64,000 bases of DNA from Actinomycetota bacterium (GCA_019347855.1 JAHWKO010000001.1:19127-83126), one strand, 5' to 3'. Positions 32,643-42,027 are shown, counted from the first letter of the stretch. Notes: generated from the letters alone by a model not told the origin. Numbers and translations: made by a program.

Positions 32643-34028
32643 GTGGAGATCGAGGAGTTCGCTCGGCTGTACCAGCGGTTCCTCCAGGACGTGGTGCACG
32701 AGGCGCCACAGCAGGACGGTCCTCTCGTCGAGCGGCTGACCGAGCACCTGGGGATCGATCCCCGCGAGGTGCCGGTCACCGCGGCGGCGTTCGCGCCGTT
32801 CGAGCATCCGGACGTGCAGCTCGCGCTGGACCACCACCTCGACGGTCGTGCCACCGAGTCGTTCGGTGTCGCGGGAGGGCCGGGGCGGTACCACATGGCG
32901 ACCGCGGACCTCCTGGGACCGGCGCGCTTCCCGCTGGGACCGGTCAGCTACGTCGAGCACCCGAGCGGGGTCGACGAGCGGCTGGCGTGCATCCAGTTCG
33001 GGGTCCTGCTCGTGGGGGGCGATCCACCGCACGCGATCGTCGTGCGTCAGGAGGAGCACGGGCCGAGTCCCAACCTGATCGTGGAGGTCCTGTCCCCTGA
33101 TGCGGCTCACGGACAGGGCGTGCTCGAGGAGCTGCGCCGGACGATGGCCGCCCGGAGCGTCTACCGGGGGAAGGTCTTCGAGCTGACCAACCCGCAGGGA
33201 CCGTTCCACCGCAACGTCGGGGCCACGTTCCTGCCCCGCCCCGACGTGCCGCGGGACCAGATCGTCCTGCCGGACGGCACGTTGGAGCGCATCGAACGGC
33301 GCACCGTGGGCTTCGACCCGGTGGCCGACCGCCTGGCCGAGCAGGGCCTGCGGCGCAAGCGCGGTCTGCTCCTCTACGGACCGCCGGGCACCGGCAAGAC
33401 GTTGACGGCTCGCTACCTGATGGGCCGGTCGCAGGACCGCACGGTCATCGTGCTGACCGGGGCGGGGCTCGGCGCCATCTCGGAATCCGCAACGCTCGCC
33501 CGCCGACTGGAGCCCTCGATGCTCGTGCTCGAGGACGTCGACCTCGTGGCCCAGAACCGCAGTCTCAGTCCGCACGGGAACCCGCTCCTGTTCGAGCTCC
33601 TCAACGAGCTGGACGGGCTGGGAGATGACGCCGACGTCCTGGTCATCCTGACGACGAACCGGGCGGACCTGCTGGAGCCGGCGCTCGCCGCTCGTCCGGG
33701 TCGCGTCGATCTCGCGGTCGAACTCCCGCTACCGGACGCTCCGGAGCGTCGTCGCCTGCTCGAGCGCTACACGCGGGACGTCTCCTGCGAGGTCGAGGAC
33801 TGGAGCCGAGCGGTGGAACGGACGACTGGGACGCCGGCGTCCTTCATCGAGGAGGTCGTCCGGACCGCGGCGGTCGCCGCCGCGCAGGACGGCCGGGACG
33901 CCTTCACCTCCGACGATGTCGACCAGGCGTTGGACGAGCTCCTAGAGAGCGGACCGCTCACCGCTGCCCTGCTCGGGGGACCGCCCACCCGCACGGCACC
34001 GGAGGACACCCACCGGGGGTACGCCTGA
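32643..34028 (+). CDS. AAA+ ATPase, CDC48/proteasome-type
   Basis: A 461-residue ATPase. The N-terminal 200 residues form an unassigned domain, possibly DUF5925-like. The AAA module has Walker A LLLYGPPGTGKTLTARYL (about 237-254), Walker B MLVLEDVDLV, a sensor-1 TTNRADLLEPAL, a second-region RPGRVDLAVELPLP and a C-terminal helical lid. It is a single-AAA protein, likely a hexamer that unfolds or remodels proteins. It is third in the plus-strand SNF2-SWIM-AAA series, 70 bases after SWIM, and converges on the SMC-like gene with 3 bases between. The partner substrate is unknown. Confidence 0.85.
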   Translation: MEIEEFARLYQRFLQDVVHEAPQQDGPLVERLTEHLGIDPREVPVTAAAFAPFEHPDVQLALDHHLDGRATESFGVAGGPGRYHMATADLLGPARFPLGPVSYVEHPSGVDERLACIQFGVLLVGGDPPHAIVVRQEEHGPSPNLIVEVLSPDAAHGQGVLEELRRTMAARSVYRGKVFELTNPQGPFHRNVGATFLPRPDVPRDQIVLPDGTLERIERRTVGFDPVADRLAEQGLRRKRGLLLYGPPGTGKTLTARYLMGRSQDRTVIVLTGAGLGAISESATLARRLEPSMLVLEDVDLVAQNRSLSPHGNPLLFELLNELDGLGDDADVLVILTTNRADLLEPALAARPGRVDLAVELPLPDAPERRRLLERYTRDVSCEVEDWSRAVERTTGTPASFIEEVVRTAAVAAAQDGRDAFTSDDVDQALDELLESGPLTAALLGGPPTRTAPEDTHRGYA

Positions 34029-34031
34029 CCA

Positions 34032-36671
34032 TCAGGCGATGCGGACGGTCCTGGCCCCGCCGACGTGTCGGTACCGCTCGGGGTAGCAGGTGAGCACCAC
34101 GACCTGGCACTCCTTGCCCGCCAGACGCAGGATCGCGCCCATCGCCTCGAGACGCTCCGGATCGGAGTACCCGAGGCTGTCGTCGATGATCAGCGGCGCG
34201 CCCCCGTCGTCGGCGACCAACATGGCGCAGGCCAGCCGCCCGATCAGCGCGAGCTGCTCCTTCGCACCGCCGGAGAGCTGCTCGAACGGCAGTGGGACAC
34301 CGTCCAGGACCCGCTGCTCGATCCGTAGGTCCTCGTCGAGGATCACGTCGAAGCTGGGGTCGAACAGGATCCGTCCGAGCTTCACGATCTGCTCGCGCAG
34401 GGGACGCGCGTAGGTTCGCTTGGCCTCCTCGCGGCACTCGGTGAACGTGTCGTACAGCAGCCGCGCGGCCTCGGCCCGACGCCGGAGCGAACGATCCTCG
34501 TCACGGACGTGGGCGAGGGTGGCCGATGCCGCATCCCGCGCTGCAGCGATGCCCTCGCCCCCGCGCATCTCGATGGTCGCCTGCAGGCTGCCGAGCTCGT
34601 CCTCGGCCTCGCGCAGCCGGGCGCGGGCGGCGGCGATCGTCTCGTCGGCGTTGCGGGCCAGGGCCCGGACCGCGTCGGGATCCGCGGCGGCCAGTTGCTG
34701 CTCGGCGGCGGCCAGTTGCTGCTCGGCGGCCTCGACCGCGGCGTCCAGCTCCGAGACCTGCGCGTCGAGCTCGTCGTCGCCCGTCTGGGCACGCGCCTCG
34801 TCCAGCCGCGCCGTGAGCGACGTGACCCGCTCGCGAGCGACCTCGAGCTTCACGCCCCGGTCGGTGTGAGCGTCGCGGACCTCGTCGAGGACCCCGCGCG
34901 CCTGCTCCTCGGACGCACGAGCGTCCTCGAAGCGCTCCCGCGTCGCCGTGGCCGCGCGATCCGCGGCGTCGCGCAGGTCCACGGCTTCCTCGAGGTCCGT
35001 CGCCATCGGGGGGTCGGCCGGGCGTTCCAGCTCGTAGCCCTCCGTTCGGAGCTCGACCCGGGTGATGCGGTCCTCGAGCTCGTCGGTCGTGATGCCGTCC
35101 AGGGCATCGGTGCGCGCGCGGGTCGCGGACGTGGCGGTCGCCTCGGCGTCGCGGCGTCGGCTCACCGCCCGTTCCGCGGCGGCCAGGTCGTCGACACCGG
35201 CTTCGGCGAGCAGTGCCCCGAACCCCGCTTCTGCGTCCTCGAGCGTGCGGGTCAGGGGCTCGATCCCGGCTCCGGGACGCACCGTCAGCGTCCCGATCCC
35301 GGGGACCTGCAGCTCGAGGTCCTCGGTCGCCGTCCACGTCGTCTCGCCCCCCGCGGCGACCGCCAGGGGCTCGCCGTCCACGGTGAGATCCAGATCCGCC
35401 TCGGCCAGCAGGTGCAGGGTGGAGCTGCCAACCTCGAGGCTGGCGCGGGCGCGCTCGACGGCCAGGTGCTGCTCCCGCAGACGATCGAGCAGCTGCGCGT
35501 CGACGCGGATGTCCTCGAGCTGGGTCAGGGCGGCGGTCCGGCGCTCGTTGGCAGCGGTCACCCGCCGCTGACGCTCCCGGAGCTGTTCGGCCGACTCGAG
35601 GTCGCGGAGGTGGTCCAGGTCCCGGCGCCGGCGATCCGCGAGCTGCTCGGCGTCGCGGAGCTCGGCGCGGAGCCGGTGGAGCTCGGCGGTGGCGGCCTCC
35701 AGGTCCTGGGTGGCGCGGCGGGTCCGCTCCTCGCCGCCCTCGGCTTCCTCCTCGCGCTTGCCGAGCTCCTCCTCGGCCCTGGCCAGCTCGTCGATCAGGT
35801 CGCGGCGAGCACGCAGCCGATCCGCGGCGGTCGTGCGCTGGGCCTCGGCCTTCTGCACGGCGAGCCGGCAGCGGGTCACGCGCTGCTCGAGGTCCTCGAC
35901 CTCACGCAGGGTGGACGCGTGCTCGGCGGCGTTGCGGGCGGCGGCCGTCGCCTGACCCCGGAGCTCCGGGATGCGACGTTCGAGCGTGCCGACGTGCTCG
36001 ATGTCACGTTCGAGCTCGGACAGACGGGTCTCGAGCTGCTGGAGCGCGTCCTCGGCCTGCTCGACGGCCGCGGCGCTGTCCTTCAGCGTCTTCGACTCCC
36101 GCCCGGTCGGGGTCCAGTAGCGCTCGTACTCACCGCAGATCCGGTCGTACAGCTGGCTCTCGCGCGGCCCGATGGCCGTCGCGGACACCTGATCGTCGAT
36201 CGCCCGGACGAGCGCGCTGGCGTGGCCCACCGCGGCCTGCTCGAGATCAGCGCCCTGCCGGACCTGCAGCGCCTCCCACAGGTCCACGTCGATCGTCTCG
36301 TCGAGGATCTGACGCACCCGGTCGTGGGCCTCACGCCCCGTGAGTGACTCGGGGGTCGGCTCCGTGACGGTCAGCCGCGTCTCGGTGTCACGGTTGAAGC
36401 GCTTGAAGTAGGTGAAGCGGTAGGGGCCGGTCGAGACCTCGATCTCGATCTCGCTGCCCGCATCGCGATCGACCGGCTGGAGGGCCCGCACCTCGGAACG
36501 GGTCGTGCTGTCGTAGTGCTCGAGGAGGAGTTCGAGCGCCTCGGCCAAGGTGGACTTGCCCACCTCGTTGGCGCCTTCGACCACGGTGACGCCGCCGTCG
36601 CCGTCCCAGAGCGTCACGTCGCATCGACGGACGCCCTTCACCTCCCGGAGGGCGATGCGGTGGATCCTCAC
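34032..36671 (-). CDS. SbcC/Rad50-like SMC ATPase without zinc hook
   Basis: An 879-residue ATPase of the Rad50/SbcC/SMC-like group. Walker A is GANEVGKST (residues 33-41). Long coiled coils follow on both sides of a central beta-rich insert (about residues 410-470, with LDLTVDGEPLAVAAGG and LQVPGIGTLTVRPGAG). The C-terminal half carries the signature LSGGAKEQLAL (about 797) and Walker B APLIIDDSLGYSD (about 827). Rad50/SbcC have a CxxC zinc hook at the hinge; this protein has no CxxC pair anywhere. It lies 13 bases after sbcD and must work with it. The start GTG 36671 gives the usual N-terminal strand. Confidence 0.82.
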   Translation of the reverse strand: MRIHRIALREVKGVRRCDVTLWDGDGGVTVVEGANEVGKSTLAEALELLLEHYDSTTRSEVRALQPVDRDAGSEIEIEVSTGPYRFTYFKRFNRDTETRLTVTEPTPESLTGREAHDRVRQILDETIDVDLWEALQVRQGADLEQAAVGHASALVRAIDDQVSATAIGPRESQLYDRICGEYERYWTPTGRESKTLKDSAAAVEQAEDALQQLETRLSELERDIEHVGTLERRIPELRGQATAAARNAAEHASTLREVEDLEQRVTRCRLAVQKAEAQRTTAADRLRARRDLIDELARAEEELGKREEEAEGGEERTRRATQDLEAATAELHRLRAELRDAEQLADRRRRDLDHLRDLESAEQLRERQRRVTAANERRTAALTQLEDIRVDAQLLDRLREQHLAVERARASLEVGSSTLHLLAEADLDLTVDGEPLAVAAGGETTWTATEDLELQVPGIGTLTVRPGAGIEPLTRTLEDAEAGFGALLAEAGVDDLAAAERAVSRRRDAEATATSATRARTDALDGITTDELEDRITRVELRTEGYELERPADPPMATDLEEAVDLRDAADRAATATRERFEDARASEEQARGVLDEVRDAHTDRGVKLEVARERVTSLTARLDEARAQTGDDELDAQVSELDAAVEAAEQQLAAAEQQLAAADPDAVRALARNADETIAAARARLREAEDELGSLQATIEMRGGEGIAAARDAASATLAHVRDEDRSLRRRAEAARLLYDTFTECREEAKRTYARPLREQIVKLGRILFDPSFDVILDEDLRIEQRVLDGVPLPFEQLSGGAKEQLALIGRLACAMLVADDGGAPLIIDDSLGYSDPERLEAMGAILRLAGKECQVVVLTCYPERYRHVGGARTVRIA

Positions 36672-36684
36672 GGTGCCCCTCCCG

Positions 36685-37824
36685 TCACGCGCTCCGCGCC
36701 AGGCGGTAGAGCAGGGCCAGCGCGTCCGACGCGACGGCCGCCTCGTCGGAGCCCCGGTCGGCCAGCTCGCTGATGCGCTCGGTGCCGTGACGGGCGAAGC
36801 CGGACAGCTCGAGCGCGTCGACGTCCTCGTCGCCGAGGAGCACGGTGAGGTCCTCGGCGACCTCGAGCGCGGCGAGGACCTCACCGGCGTCGGTCAGGAT
36901 CCCGTCGAGCTCAGCGCGACCGCGGACCGTCAGCTGGCCGGCGATCCGCAGCTTGGCGACCGTGCGGGCCTTGTCCCCGATCGAGTCGAGCGACGAGGAC
37001 AGCCGGGTGAGGTCCTCGTCGCCCACGAGGTCGACCGTGCGGTCCGTGAAGGTCCACCGGCCCACCCGGTGGGGTCGGACGTCGCAACGATCGTGGTCGA
37101 GGTCCACGAGGAGGACGTGGCCCGGGTCGACCTCGGTGTACCGGGTCGGCTCGGGGGCGCCCGGGTACCAGACCCGACCCGAGCCGCCGACGTCGGTGAG
37201 CGAGTGGCGGTCCCCGAGCGCCACGTAGTGGATGCGCCCGTCGCGCAGGGCTGCCTCGGCGTCCTGGACGGAGATCAGCGCCGGATCGTCCGGATCGACC
37301 GCCAGGGTGTCGACCGCGCCGTGGCCGACCAGGATCCGCAGCGTCGCGTCATCGCGGTGCAGGTCGGCGTACGCCTCGGCGATCGGGTCGTGCAGCGGAC
37401 GCTTCGAGGTCCAGGGTGCCCCGACGACCTCGACACCGGGCGCGATCTCGACCGGGTCGCTGTCCTGCAGCACCCGGACGTTGTCCGGGACCCGCTCGGA
37501 GAACTCCGCGGACCGGTAGATCGAGCCGGCGTTCAGGGGGTCGTGGTTCCCCGGGAGCAGCAGCACGGGGCATCCGATCGCCGCCATCGCGTCCAGCGCC
37601 CGCCACACTGTGCGCCGTGCGATGTGGTTCGACTCGAAGACGTCACCGGCGACCACGACGAAGCCCGCTCCGCTGGTCGCGACCAGCTCGCCGATCGCCG
37701 CGATCGCGTCGATGCGTGCGGCGTCGAACCGGGCCTGTGCCTCCTCGCTGAGGAAGTGCCGGGTCATGCCGAGCTGCCAGTCCGCGGTGTGGACGAACCG
37801 CACGGCCGTCCAGTCCGGTGCCAT
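36685..37824 (-). CDS. sbcD: SbcD/Mre11-like metallophosphoesterase exonuclease
   Basis: A 379-residue calcineurin-like nuclease. Metal motifs: VRFVHTADWQLG at the N terminus, VVAGDVFESNH, LLPGNHDPLN, LVGHGAVD and YVALGDRHS (where SbcD proteins usually have a GHxH). It is short against E. coli SbcD (400) and lacks a long C-terminal cap. Start ATG 37824 puts the first motif at the usual position and has GGAGGTGA 8 bases upstream. In-frame ATGs run upstream to 37926, giving a 34-residue Met/Glu/Ser extension (see separate entry). Partner of the SMC-like ATPase immediately downstream. Confidence 0.85.
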   Translation of the reverse strand: MAPDWTAVRFVHTADWQLGMTRHFLSEEAQARFDAARIDAIAAIGELVATSGAGFVVVAGDVFESNHIARRTVWRALDAMAAIGCPVLLLPGNHDPLNAGSIYRSAEFSERVPDNVRVLQDSDPVEIAPGVEVVGAPWTSKRPLHDPIAEAYADLHRDDATLRILVGHGAVDTLAVDPDDPALISVQDAEAALRDGRIHYVALGDRHSLTDVGGSGRVWYPGAPEPTRYTEVDPGHVLLVDLDHDRCDVRPHRVGRWTFTDRTVDLVGDEDLTRLSSSLDSIGDKARTVAKLRIAGQLTVRGRAELDGILTDAGEVLAALEVAEDLTVLLGDEDVDALELSGFARHGTERISELADRGSDEAAVASDALALLYRLARSA

Positions 37825-37926
37825 CTCCGACATCACCTCCGACGTCACCTCCGACATCCCCTCCGACATCGATCCCGTCGCCTCCTCCATCACCTCCTCC
37901 TCCATCACCTCCGTCGCCTCCTCCAT
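37825..37926 (-). other. Array of Shine-Dalgarno plus ATG units before sbcD
   Basis: This 102-base stretch, in frame with sbcD, is an imperfect repeat of GGAGGTGATG, GGAGGAGG and ATGTCGGAGG units. It would encode Met-Glu-Glu and Met-Ser-Glu repeats. Several copies have a perfect ribosome-binding core next to an in-frame ATG. A TACCGT box stands 10 bases before the first ATG (37926). It could be an N-terminal tail, or a leader that holds ribosomes. Confidence 0.5.
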
Positions 37927-38075
37927 CTCGGGTAGGACGGTAACGAGAGGGTGTGACAGAACCTCGGAACCACCGCAGCAACCGCGCCTCGTTCGTCGGT
38001 CCGGGGGACCTTCGTTGCAGCCAGCGTCGAGCCAGGGTTCGCTGGTCCGGAACGCAGCGTAACGGGAGCGCACTG

Positions 38076-39827
38076 GTGGCAGCGGACGGACCGGGCGGGC
38101 GCGGACGCGCCCGGGTGGCACGGACCGTGCCGAGCCTGCGGTGGCTCCCCAACTACTCGCGGGCCGATCTGCCGTCCGACCTGTCCGCGGGCCTCACGAT
38201 CGCGGTGCTCCTCGTCCCGCAAGGGCTCGCCTACGCGGGGCTCGCCGGGATGCCACCGATCACCGGTCTCTACACCGCGATCGGCGCGCTCGTCCTGTAC
38301 GCCGCGCTGGGCACGAGCCCGCACATGTCGCCCGGCCCGACCGCACTCACCGCGCTGCTCGTGGCCTCATCGCTGCAGCCCCTCGCAGGCGGCGACCCGC
38401 AGCGGTACGTGTTGCTCGCCGGGATGCTGGCGGTGCTGGTCGGGGTCGTCCGACTCGGGCTGGGGCTGTTGCGGGCCGGCACGTTCATGAACCTGGTCTC
38501 CCGGCCCGTCCTCACGGGGTTCACGGCGGCCGCGGGCGTGATCATCATCCTCAGCCAGGCTGGGCACCTGCTGGGGGTGGACGCGCCCCGCGGCGACCGG
38601 GTGATCGAGGCGGTACGGGCGCTCGCCGACAACGCCGGTGAGGTGCACCTGCTGACCGTGGTGATCGGTGCGGCCTGTCTGGCAGCGCTCTTCGCGATGG
38701 ATCTCCTCCCGGACCGGTTCCCAGGTGCGCTCGTGGTCGTCACGGCCGTCACGGTCACGGTCTGGGCGCTCGACCTGGACCAGGGGGGGCTGGCCGTCGT
38801 CGGCAGCGTCCCGAGCGGGCTCCCGTTCCCGGGCTTCCCGTGGGTCGATGGCGGCACGTTGCAGAGCCTCCTCGCGCCGGCCGTCGTGATCGGCCTGGTG
38901 GGCTACGTCGAAGGCGTGAGCATCGCGAGGACGATCGCGATGCGTGAGCGCGAACGGATCGACCTGAACCAGGAGCTGATCGGACTGGGCGCCGCGAGCG
39001 TCGGCGCCGGGTTGCTGGGGGGGTTCCCGAACGGTGGCAGCTTCTCCCGCACGGCGCTGAACCACAAGGCGGGCGCCAGGACCCAGCTGGCCGGCGTGGT
39101 CGCCGCGGGGTTGGTCGCGCTCGCGGTCGCGCTGCTCACGCCGCTCTTCACCTACATCCCGCAGGTCGCCCTGGCCGCGATCGTGATCTACGCCGCCGTC
39201 GGGCTGTTCGACATCGACACCACTCTGGAGGCCGTGCGCCTGCGTCGGCGGGACGGGGCATCGCTCGCCGCGACCTTCCTCGCCACCCTCCTGTTCGGGG
39301 TCCAGGCGGGGTTCCTCGTGGGTGCCGCGATCAACCTGCTGCTGTACCTCTACCGCGTCACCCGGCCGCGGATCCGGGTACTCGGGCGCGTCCGCGGGAC
39401 CGACACGTTCCGCAACGCCGACCGCTGGGAGGTCGAGACCGACGAGACGATCGCGATCCTGCGCCTCGACGCCCCGCTGATCTTCCTGTCGGTCGAGTCC
39501 TTCACGGACCGTGTGAACCAGATCCTCGCGAACCAGCCGGACGTGAACGGGTTCGTGCTGGATGCCGCCGCGATCACGGAGATCGACGCGACGGGCATCC
39601 ACGCCCTGCACTCGCTGGTCGAGCAGGCCGAGGAGGGTGGCTGGGACCTACGGTTCGCGACGCTGCGCGGCCCGGTGCGCGACACGATCCGTCGGGGCGG
39701 GATGTGGGAGTTCATCGCCGAGCGGGCCCACCCCGACGTCGGAGCGGCCGTGCGCTCGCTCGAGATCGCCCCGCCCAACATGGCGCAGGTGGCGCCCGAG
39801 GAGGAAGCGCCCGAGCGGATCCTCTAG
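38076..39827 (+). CDS. SulP/SLC26 family anion transporter with STAS domain
   Basis: A 583-residue transporter of sulfate, bicarbonate or other anions. The family signature SAGLTIAVLLVPQGLAYAGLAGMPPITGLY is in the N-terminal part (about residues 35-65, position given only). About 11-12 membrane segments follow, with the SulP block GGFPNGGSFSRTALNHKAGARTQL near 315-340. The C-terminal STAS domain (about 430-560) has TEIDATGIHALHSLV, the place of the regulatory Asp-Thr-Ser loop. GTG 38076 has GGGAG 8 bases upstream; the frame is open to 37953. Substrate cannot be fixed by sequence. It converges on the small membrane gene. Confidence 0.87.
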   Translation: MAADGPGGRGRARVARTVPSLRWLPNYSRADLPSDLSAGLTIAVLLVPQGLAYAGLAGMPPITGLYTAIGALVLYAALGTSPHMSPGPTALTALLVASSLQPLAGGDPQRYVLLAGMLAVLVGVVRLGLGLLRAGTFMNLVSRPVLTGFTAAAGVIIILSQAGHLLGVDAPRGDRVIEAVRALADNAGEVHLLTVVIGAACLAALFAMDLLPDRFPGALVVVTAVTVTVWALDLDQGGLAVVGSVPSGLPFPGFPWVDGGTLQSLLAPAVVIGLVGYVEGVSIARTIAMRERERIDLNQELIGLGAASVGAGLLGGFPNGGSFSRTALNHKAGARTQLAGVVAAGLVALAVALLTPLFTYIPQVALAAIVIYAAVGLFDIDTTLEAVRLRRRDGASLAATFLATLLFGVQAGFLVGAAINLLLYLYRVTRPRIRVLGRVRGTDTFRNADRWEVETDETIAILRLDAPLIFLSVESFTDRVNQILANQPDVNGFVLDAAAITEIDATGIHALHSLVEQAEEGGWDLRFATLRGPVRDTIRRGGMWEFIAERAHPDVGAAVRSLEIAPPNMAQVAPEEEAPERIL

Positions 39828-40042
39828 CGGGACCGCTCCTTGTCGAACAGCAACGGCGACAGCAGGATCCACACGACCACCCCCAGCACGATCGGGAACC
39901 GCACACGCGGGATCCGCATGTAGGTGCCGAGCAGCCAGTCCGCGAAGTACCCGAGCGCGACCCCACTGACCACGACGGCGAGCCACTGCCACCAGCGCAA
40001 CCGGACGTCCACGCTCGACCTCCGACCGCTCTCGTTCGACAC
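39824..40042 (-). CDS. Small two-helix membrane protein, unknown function
   Basis: A 72-residue protein with two membrane segments: WWQWLAVVVSGVALGYFADWL and FPIVLGVVVWILLSPLLF. The last 4 bases overlap the SulP stop on the opposite strand. GTG 40042 has no Shine-Dalgarno site; TACCCT (40054-40059) ends 11 bases upstream, suggesting a very short leader. No family is recognised. Confidence 0.5.
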   Translation of the reverse strand: MSNESGRRSSVDVRLRWWQWLAVVVSGVALGYFADWLLGTYMRIPRVRFPIVLGVVVWILLSPLLFDKERSR

Positions 40043-40111
40043 CGTGTGCGGTGAGGGTACGAGGGTCCGGATCGCGGCCCTGTCCCTTCGTCGGTAGCGC
40101 GTAGCCAGCGC

Positions 40112-40117
40112 TAGGAT
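40112..40117 (+). promoter_or_regulatory. Candidate -10 box TAGGAT of the acyl-CoA synthetase gene
   Basis: TAGGAT is close to the actinobacterial -10 consensus and lies 41 bases before ATG 40159, leaving a leader with the ribosome site GGGAGTGGTGA. No strong -35 is seen. Confidence 0.4.
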
Positions 40118-40158
40118 GGGGGCACAGGAGACCCCTTTCTCTGCGGGAGTGGTGACAC

Positions 40159-42027
40159 ATGGCGACTTCGGATGTGCTGCGGGAACGCGAGGACATCGAG
40201 CGGGCGATCGGTGGGAAGACCACCTGTGACCTGCTGCGGCGCAACGCCACCGAGAGCGGTGACATGCCGGCGCTCTCGTGGAAGGAGGGCGGCGCCTGGC
40301 GGACGATCAACTGGCGCGACTACCGCGACGCGGTGCGCGACGTCACCCTCGGTCTCGACGCTCTGGGCATCCAGCGCGGTGACTACGTCGGGATCATGGG
40401 CTCCAACCGCTGGGAGCACGTCATCACCGACCAGGGCATCGTGCACACGGGCGCCGTGCCGTCGACCTTCTACCAGACCTTGTCGCCCGACCAGATCCAG
40501 TACGTGGCGGAGAACTGCGGCGCGAAGGCGATCTTCCTCGAGAACCGCGACTACATGAAGCGGTTCAGCGAGGTGCGCGACCGCCTGCCCGCCATCGAGC
40601 ACGTGATCCTGTGGGAGCACGCCGAGGACTTCGGCACGGACGACTCGGTGCTGTCCTTCGAGGAGCTGGTCGAGAAGGGACGACAAGCTGACCGTGCACG
40701 GTTCGACGAGCTGATCGCGGCGATCGACCCCGAGGACTACGTGACCCTGATCTACACCTCGGGTACCACCGGGCCGCCCAAGGGCGTGCCGCTCACCCAT
40801 CACAACATGCTGTTCGAGGTCGAGTCCCTGGACCGCATCTCCGGTATCGAGGACGGGACCACCGGGGTCTCGTACCTGCCCCTGGCGCACATCGCCGAGC
40901 GGGCGATGTCGATCTACAACGCGCAGAAGAAGCGCGCGCACGAGTACTTCTGTCCCGACCCCAAGCAGGTGCTGGAGTACGTCCAGGAGGCGCGTCCGTC
41001 GACGTTCGTCGGCGTGCCCCGCGTGTGGGAGAAGGTCAAGGCCGGGGTCACCGCGAAGCTCGAGGCCGAGGAGAACGACACCAAGCGCAAGCTCGCCCAG
41101 CGTGCGATCAAGGTGGGCACGGCCGTGGCCCGCATGCGCGACCAGGGCAAGGAGCCGTCGTTCCTGCTGAAGGCCGAGCACGCGGTGCTCGACAAGGTCG
41201 TGCTGTCGAAGGTCCGCGAGGGGATCGGCCTGGACCGCTGCGACTTCGCGGTCACGTCCACGGCTCCGATGCCGTTCGACGTCGAGGAGTGGTTCGCGGC
41301 GATCGGTTTCCAGCTCAACGGGATCTGGGGCATGACCGAACTGTCCGCGGCGGCGACCTGCAACCCGCCCGACGACATCCGCATCGGCACGGTCGGCAAG
41401 CCCATCCCGGGGATCGAGATCGAGCTGGCCGACGAGGACCGCGAGGTCTGCGTCCGCGGTCCGATCCTGGTGGACGGCTACCTGAACATGCCCGAGGAGA
41501 CCGAGGCCCTGATCGACGACGAGGGCTGGCTGCACTCCGGCGACATCGGCGAGTGGGACGACGACGGGTACCTGAAGATCGTCGACCGCAAGAAGGAGCT
41601 GATCATCACGTCGAGCGGGAAGAACATCTCCCCGGCGCACGTCGAGTCGCTCCTGAAGGAGCACTCGCTGATCGGTCAGGCGCTCGCCTACGGCGACGAC
41701 AAGCCGTACCTGGTGGCCCTGCTGGTCCTCGACGGCGAGGTCGCCCCCCAGTGGGCAGCCCAGCACGGGATCGACGAGAGCGACCTCGCGTCCCTGGCCG
41801 AGCACCCCCAGGTCCGTGAGGTCGTGGAACAGGCGGTCGACGAGGCCAACCAGAAGCTGGCCCGCATCGAGCAGATCAAGTACTTCACGATCCTGCCCAC
41901 GGAGTGGACGCCGGAGTCCGAGGAGCTCACGCCGACGATGAAGCTGAAGCGCCGTGTCGTGACCGACAAGTACGGCGAGGAGATCGAGGCGCTCTACGAG
42001 AAGGGCGCCCAGCACACCTCGTCGTAG
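40159..42027 (+). CDS. Long-chain fatty acid-CoA ligase (FadD15-type)
   Basis: A 622-residue AMP-forming acyl-CoA synthetase. Motifs: the phosphate loop LIYTSGTTGPPKGVPLTH (about 195-212), YLPLAHIAER, the acyl-site block NGIWGMTELSAAATCNPP, WLHSGDIGEWDDDGYLKIVDRKKELI and the catalytic Lys near the C terminus in TMKLKRR. The length and the DRKKELIITSSGKNISP stretch match actinobacterial FadD15-type enzymes. It activates long-chain fatty acids for breakdown or lipid synthesis. ATG 40159 has GGAGTGGTGA upstream. No beta-oxidation genes are adjacent. Confidence 0.93.
   Translation: MATSDVLREREDIERAIGGKTTCDLLRRNATESGDMPALSWKEGGAWRTINWRDYRDAVRDVTLGLDALGIQRGDYVGIMGSNRWEHVITDQGIVHTGAVPSTFYQTLSPDQIQYVAENCGAKAIFLENRDYMKRFSEVRDRLPAIEHVILWEHAEDFGTDDSVLSFEELVEKGRQADRARFDELIAAIDPEDYVTLIYTSGTTGPPKGVPLTHHNMLFEVESLDRISGIEDGTTGVSYLPLAHIAERAMSIYNAQKKRAHEYFCPDPKQVLEYVQEARPSTFVGVPRVWEKVKAGVTAKLEAEENDTKRKLAQRAIKVGTAVARMRDQGKEPSFLLKAEHAVLDKVVLSKVREGIGLDRCDFAVTSTAPMPFDVEEWFAAIGFQLNGIWGMTELSAAATCNPPDDIRIGTVGKPIPGIEIELADEDREVCVRGPILVDGYLNMPEETEALIDDEGWLHSGDIGEWDDDGYLKIVDRKKELIITSSGKNISPAHVESLLKEHSLIGQALAYGDDKPYLVALLVLDGEVAPQWAAQHGIDESDLASLAEHPQVREVVEQAVDEANQKLARIEQIKYFTILPTEWTPESEELTPTMKLKRRVVTDKYGEEIEALYEKGAQHTSS

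Noticed and set aside
28593..37926. Known restriction-modification or BREX/DISARM-type defence island
   Set aside because: No methyltransferase, PLD or other nuclease of those systems, no mobile elements; only the DNA-handling ATPases and an SbcD-like nuclease are present.
39826..39837. Terminator between SulP and the 72-residue membrane protein
   Set aside because: AGCGG/CCGCT has only a 2-base loop, overlaps both coding ends and lacks a T-tract.
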